Shown here: positions 62,070 through 64,000 of the stretch, piece by piece | How the letters are laid out: each line of letters opens with the position of its first letter | How positions within the stretch are numbered: position 1 is the first letter of the stretch | NCBI GenBank assembly: GCA_947447665.1 | Contig: CANFJX010000006.1 | Span: 92,691-156,690 of the forward strand | Length of the DNA: 64,000 nucleotides | Reading direction: 5' to 3' | DNA from: Bacteriovoracaceae bacterium | Lineage (GTDB): Bacteria > Bdellovibrionota > UBA1018 | Program-made: the position numbers and the translations under genes | The notes under the pieces: generated by a model | Told to the model about the DNA's origin: nothing | What the model saw: only the letters and a program-made list of their open reading frames with translations | The model's database searches: none

Positions 62070-62984
62070 TTAAAGGAGTGTGAGAGATACCCACATCGAG
62101 GCCCAGGTATTATTCCAGCTCAGTGGGGCAAATAAGTAGTTATTGATGAAGAATGCGACCCAAACCTGCTGGCTCACATTCACCCCAATCCCGTTCTGAA
62201 CGTAAGCAGACCCTGGAGCATCCCAGACAAACTTAAGCCAGTCGGCTTCTTTCCGGAGGTTTTGAATGGGAAAGCTAAAAGCAGTCTGAGTCGAGAACGT
62301 TTTGGAAAGCTCATAACTAAACCAAGGCATAGCCCAACCGTACGATCGAGGACCCTCTCCGCCCAGATAGGCCATCGTATACTCTTGGACGAGCCCGAGG
62401 CTCAAATGACTTTTGGGAATCGTGTAGCTCGTGCTCGTCCGAAAACCAAACTCCAAAAAATTTCGATTGGAAATCTGGTTCGCAGTCACATTAGGCTGCA
62501 AAAACAAATCATAGGAGGTGCTCAACCCAGGGGCATCGAACACCTGCAAGAACCGAATTCCAAATCGAGGATCGCGCGGCAAATACTCCAAGGCCTGGAA
62601 GTCGGAATTGGAGTTCAGAGTCACAATAAATCTCTGCCAGTAGAACAGTCTCAAATTCTGGCCAATCTCGTAGTCGGTCCAGACAATATTGAACAAATTG
62701 GCGGGAGCATACTTAGAGCCATCCGGTTTGGGCACAGAGTCCGTGTTCCCCTGAAAAGAGGGTACCATTAATTCTGAAAAGGTCCTCAAACGCAAGCGAG
62801 GTCTGATCAGGCTCCAGATCGACTGAGTGGGGTCATCCGCCTGTATGACCTCCTGTGCGGTTGCGGTCACGGAATAGGAGAGCAAAAAAGGAATGCAAAT
62901 TAGAAGGGCAAGGCAGAAAGAAAAGCTCAGCGATGAATTTTTCTTTTTTGATCTACCTAAAAACATGAAATTAAACGCTCCCAC
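62070..62984 (-). CDS. Outer-membrane beta-barrel protein, unknown function
   Basis: A 304-residue protein. The signal peptide (about 17-43, ending TATAQ) is followed by repeated amphipathic strands rich in Tyr, Trp and Phe (LRLFYWQRFIVTLNSNS, GIRFLQVFD, LSLGLVQEYTMAYLGG). The last strand, WASMWVSLTLL, ends without the classical Phe. I see no catalytic motif of OmpA, OmpLA or PagP type. A perfect-consensus promoter precedes it, implying strong constitutive expression. It converges on the activator gene, whose stop is 21 bases away. Confidence 0.8.
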   Translation of the reverse strand: MGAFNFMFLGRSKKKNSSLSFSFCLALLICIPFLLSYSVTATAQEVIQADDPTQSIWSLIRPRLRLRTFSELMVPSFQGNTDSVPKPDGSKYAPANLFNIVWTDYEIGQNLRLFYWQRFIVTLNSNSDFQALEYLPRDPRFGIRFLQVFDAPGLSTSYDLFLQPNVTANQISNRNFLEFGFRTSTSYTIPKSHLSLGLVQEYTMAYLGGEGPRSYGWAMPWFSYELSKTFSTQTAFSFPIQNLRKEADWLKFVWDAPGSAYVQNGIGVNVSQQVWVAFFINNYLFAPLSWNNTWASMWVSLTLL

Positions 62985-63015
62985 TTGAGTCCCGCTACGC
63001 GCACACGAGCCGACA

Positions 63016-63044
63016 ATTATACATGATGCGTCATTTTATGTCAA
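63016..63044 (-). promoter_or_regulatory. Perfect-consensus sigma70 promoter
   Basis: On the minus strand TTGACA (63044-63039), a 17-bp spacer and TATAAT (63021-63016) match all 12 consensus positions with optimal spacing. It drives the beta-barrel gene starting at 62984, with a leader of about 25 bases. Confidence 0.85.
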
Positions 63045-63050
63045 TTTGGA

Positions 63051-63494
63051 CTAACGAAAACCGTCAACCTTAGGGGATGTATTTGATTTCTGCATGAGAC
63101 CAACTGGTTTTTCGGGCTGATCCGTGGGCATAAAATAGGCTCCGTCTTGCCCTGGCTTCAGGGTATTTGGGGGCGTTCCGAGCTCGTAGGGCTGCACGTG
63201 AGTGGCTCCCACAAAAGAGACGTTTTTTTTCGGCCCTGCTACTCTATGGACAATTCCTTTGGTAGACGGGGCGGCCCCCCCCACAATTTCGTGAGGACTC
63301 ACTACCCTCACGGCTGAATCTGGAGGCAAACTCCGAAGATGGGGAGGTACGGTGTTCGAAATCACCGGAGGCCGGCGTTTTAAAATACCAGGCAGCGAAA
63401 TCAATCCAGCGATTGAGCTCCTTTCTCCGAGAACTAGGCAAATCGCGAGAGTACCCAAACAGAATGCAATTTTCACCCGAGAGCAAATGATCAT
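63051..63494 (-). CDS. Small exported protein, unknown function
   Basis: A 147-residue protein with a hydrophobic signal segment (KIAFCLGTLAICLVLG) and a basic, Pro-rich remainder without obvious secondary-structure repeats (SLPGILKRRPPVI, GGAAPSTKGIVHRVAG). It is likely periplasmic and partly disordered. No family is recognised and no strong ribosome site seen. It lies between relA/spoT and the beta-barrel gene on the same strand. Confidence 0.6.
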   Translation of the reverse strand: MIICSRVKIAFCLGTLAICLVLGERSSIAGLISLPGILKRRPPVISNTVPPHLRSLPPDSAVRVVSPHEIVGGAAPSTKGIVHRVAGPKKNVSFVGATHVQPYELGTPPNTLKPGQDGAYFMPTDQPEKPVGLMQKSNTSPKVDGFR

Positions 63495-63579
63495 TCTTTG
63501 ATCTTCTCCTACAACTCAACTAAAAAACAGGTGTGTCAACTTAACTACTCAGAATCTTTCGATTCCATGACCAAGAACT

Positions 63580-64000
63580 TCAAGAACGCATGCGCTCAAC
63601 ACTGATCACACCCTTTTTACTCTCGAGTGCGTTGGTTACTTTCTGAAGTTGCGAAATATCGCTCACTTCGACATCAAACAAGGCAATGGCTTTTTTGTCC
63701 TTCGTGGTGCGAATATTGGCCGAGGCAATATTAATCCCACAAGATGTAATCGTCTGGGACATGAGCGCAAGTAGGCCGGGCTCATCCAAAGAGAGCACCC
63801 GGATTCTTACATGCCTCTTGATCGCCTCCTGGGAGTGGAGATTCCATTGAACATCTACTCGACGTTCCTCGTCATTATCAATTGCTTTGGTACAGGTAGC
63901 AGTGTGAATCGATACCCCACGCCCCCGCGTAATAAAACCAATAATCCCGTCCCCAGGTAGAGGATTACAACACTTTCCGAAGCGGATCAGAACATCATCT
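63580..64000 (-). CDS. RelA/SpoT (p)ppGpp synthetase/hydrolase, C-terminal part
   Basis: The 3' end of a gene whose 5' part lies beyond the right edge; 139 codons plus stop are visible. The segment has the RIS/zinc-finger-like IRFGKCCNPLPGDGIIGFI and GRGVSIHTATC typical of Rel proteins. It ends in an ACT domain (RVLSLDEPGLLALMSQTI, then IASANIRTTKDKKAIALFDV). These regulate stringent-response synthesis against hydrolysis at the ribosome. The catalytic domains are out of view, so RelA versus bifunctional Rel/SpoT is undecided. Confidence 0.92.
   Translation of the reverse strand, partial: DDVLIRFGKCCNPLPGDGIIGFITRGRGVSIHTATCTKAIDNDEERRVDVQWNLHSQEAIKRHVRIRVLSLDEPGLLALMSQTITSCGINIASANIRTTKDKKAIALFDVEVSDISQLQKVTNALESKKGVISVERMRS

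Overview
The window comes from a Gram-negative, probably free-living or predatory/host-associated bacterium with about 50% GC and densely packed genes on both strands. It encodes LPS glycosyltransferase and outer-membrane beta-barrel proteins, sigma54-dependent regulation, a chemosensory cluster, natural-competence genes (comEC, yifB/comM) and an FHA-GGDEF protein laid out like the Bdellovibrio diguanylate cyclase DgcB. Together these suggest the Bdellovibrionota or a related 'deltaproteobacterial' lineage. That placement is an inference from gene content, not a phylogeny. There are two tRNA genes (Arg-UCG, Leu-CAA). I found no rRNA, CRISPR array, prophage or insertion sequence.

Layout. 1-8 kb: a GH42-like protein cut by the left edge, an isovaleryl-CoA-dehydrogenase-like enzyme, the FHA-GGDEF cyclase, a sensor kinase gene split by an in-frame TAG, glucose-6-phosphate isomerase and a second acyl-CoA dehydrogenase. 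8-12.5 kb (+): mutL-miaA-PPSR-ilvE. 12.6-15.7 kb (-): heptosyltransferase-like gene, cmk, hisC. 15.8-21.9 kb (-): cheW-mcp-cheA-cheR/cheB behind a rimI-type acetyltransferase. 22-32.6 kb: outer-membrane and lytic-transglycosylase genes, queC, two orphan envelope proteins, an HD phosphohydrolase, yifB, and a SulP transporter fused to a carbonic anhydrase. 32.6-46.5 kb: a zone rich in secreted proteins. It holds an M13 metallopeptidase, an ADP-ribosyltransferase-like protein coupled to a uracil-DNA glycosylase, ComEC, a matrixin-like protease, RNA-modification genes and two tandem HEAT-repeat paralogues that each contain only one cysteine. 46.6-53.3 kb (+): SRPBCC-like protein, murF, Sua5, the riboflavin genes ribE-ribBA-ribH, a zinc CDF transporter and tRNA-Arg. 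53.5-58.7 kb: membrane protein plus FeS-BCP-type photolyase/cryptochrome, OsmC, a DUF1275 protein, a DUF1566-like secreted protein and tRNA-Leu. 58.8-64 kb: ldcA, engB, an FHA-sigma54 activator with a sigma54 promoter match at its own start, a beta-barrel gene with a perfect sigma70 promoter, and the C-terminus of RelA/SpoT.

The most interesting candidates are: (1) the tandem secreted HEAT proteins whose sole cysteine sits in an invariant Cys-x-Asp motif reminiscent of NEL ubiquitin ligases; (2) the secreted ADP-ribosyltransferase-like protein; (3) an FeS-BCP photolyase that has lost the canonical C-terminal cluster cysteines; (4) the amber-interrupted histidine kinase; and (5) promoter arrangements that imply very short or absent 5' leaders for several genes. 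All of these are read from sequence alone.
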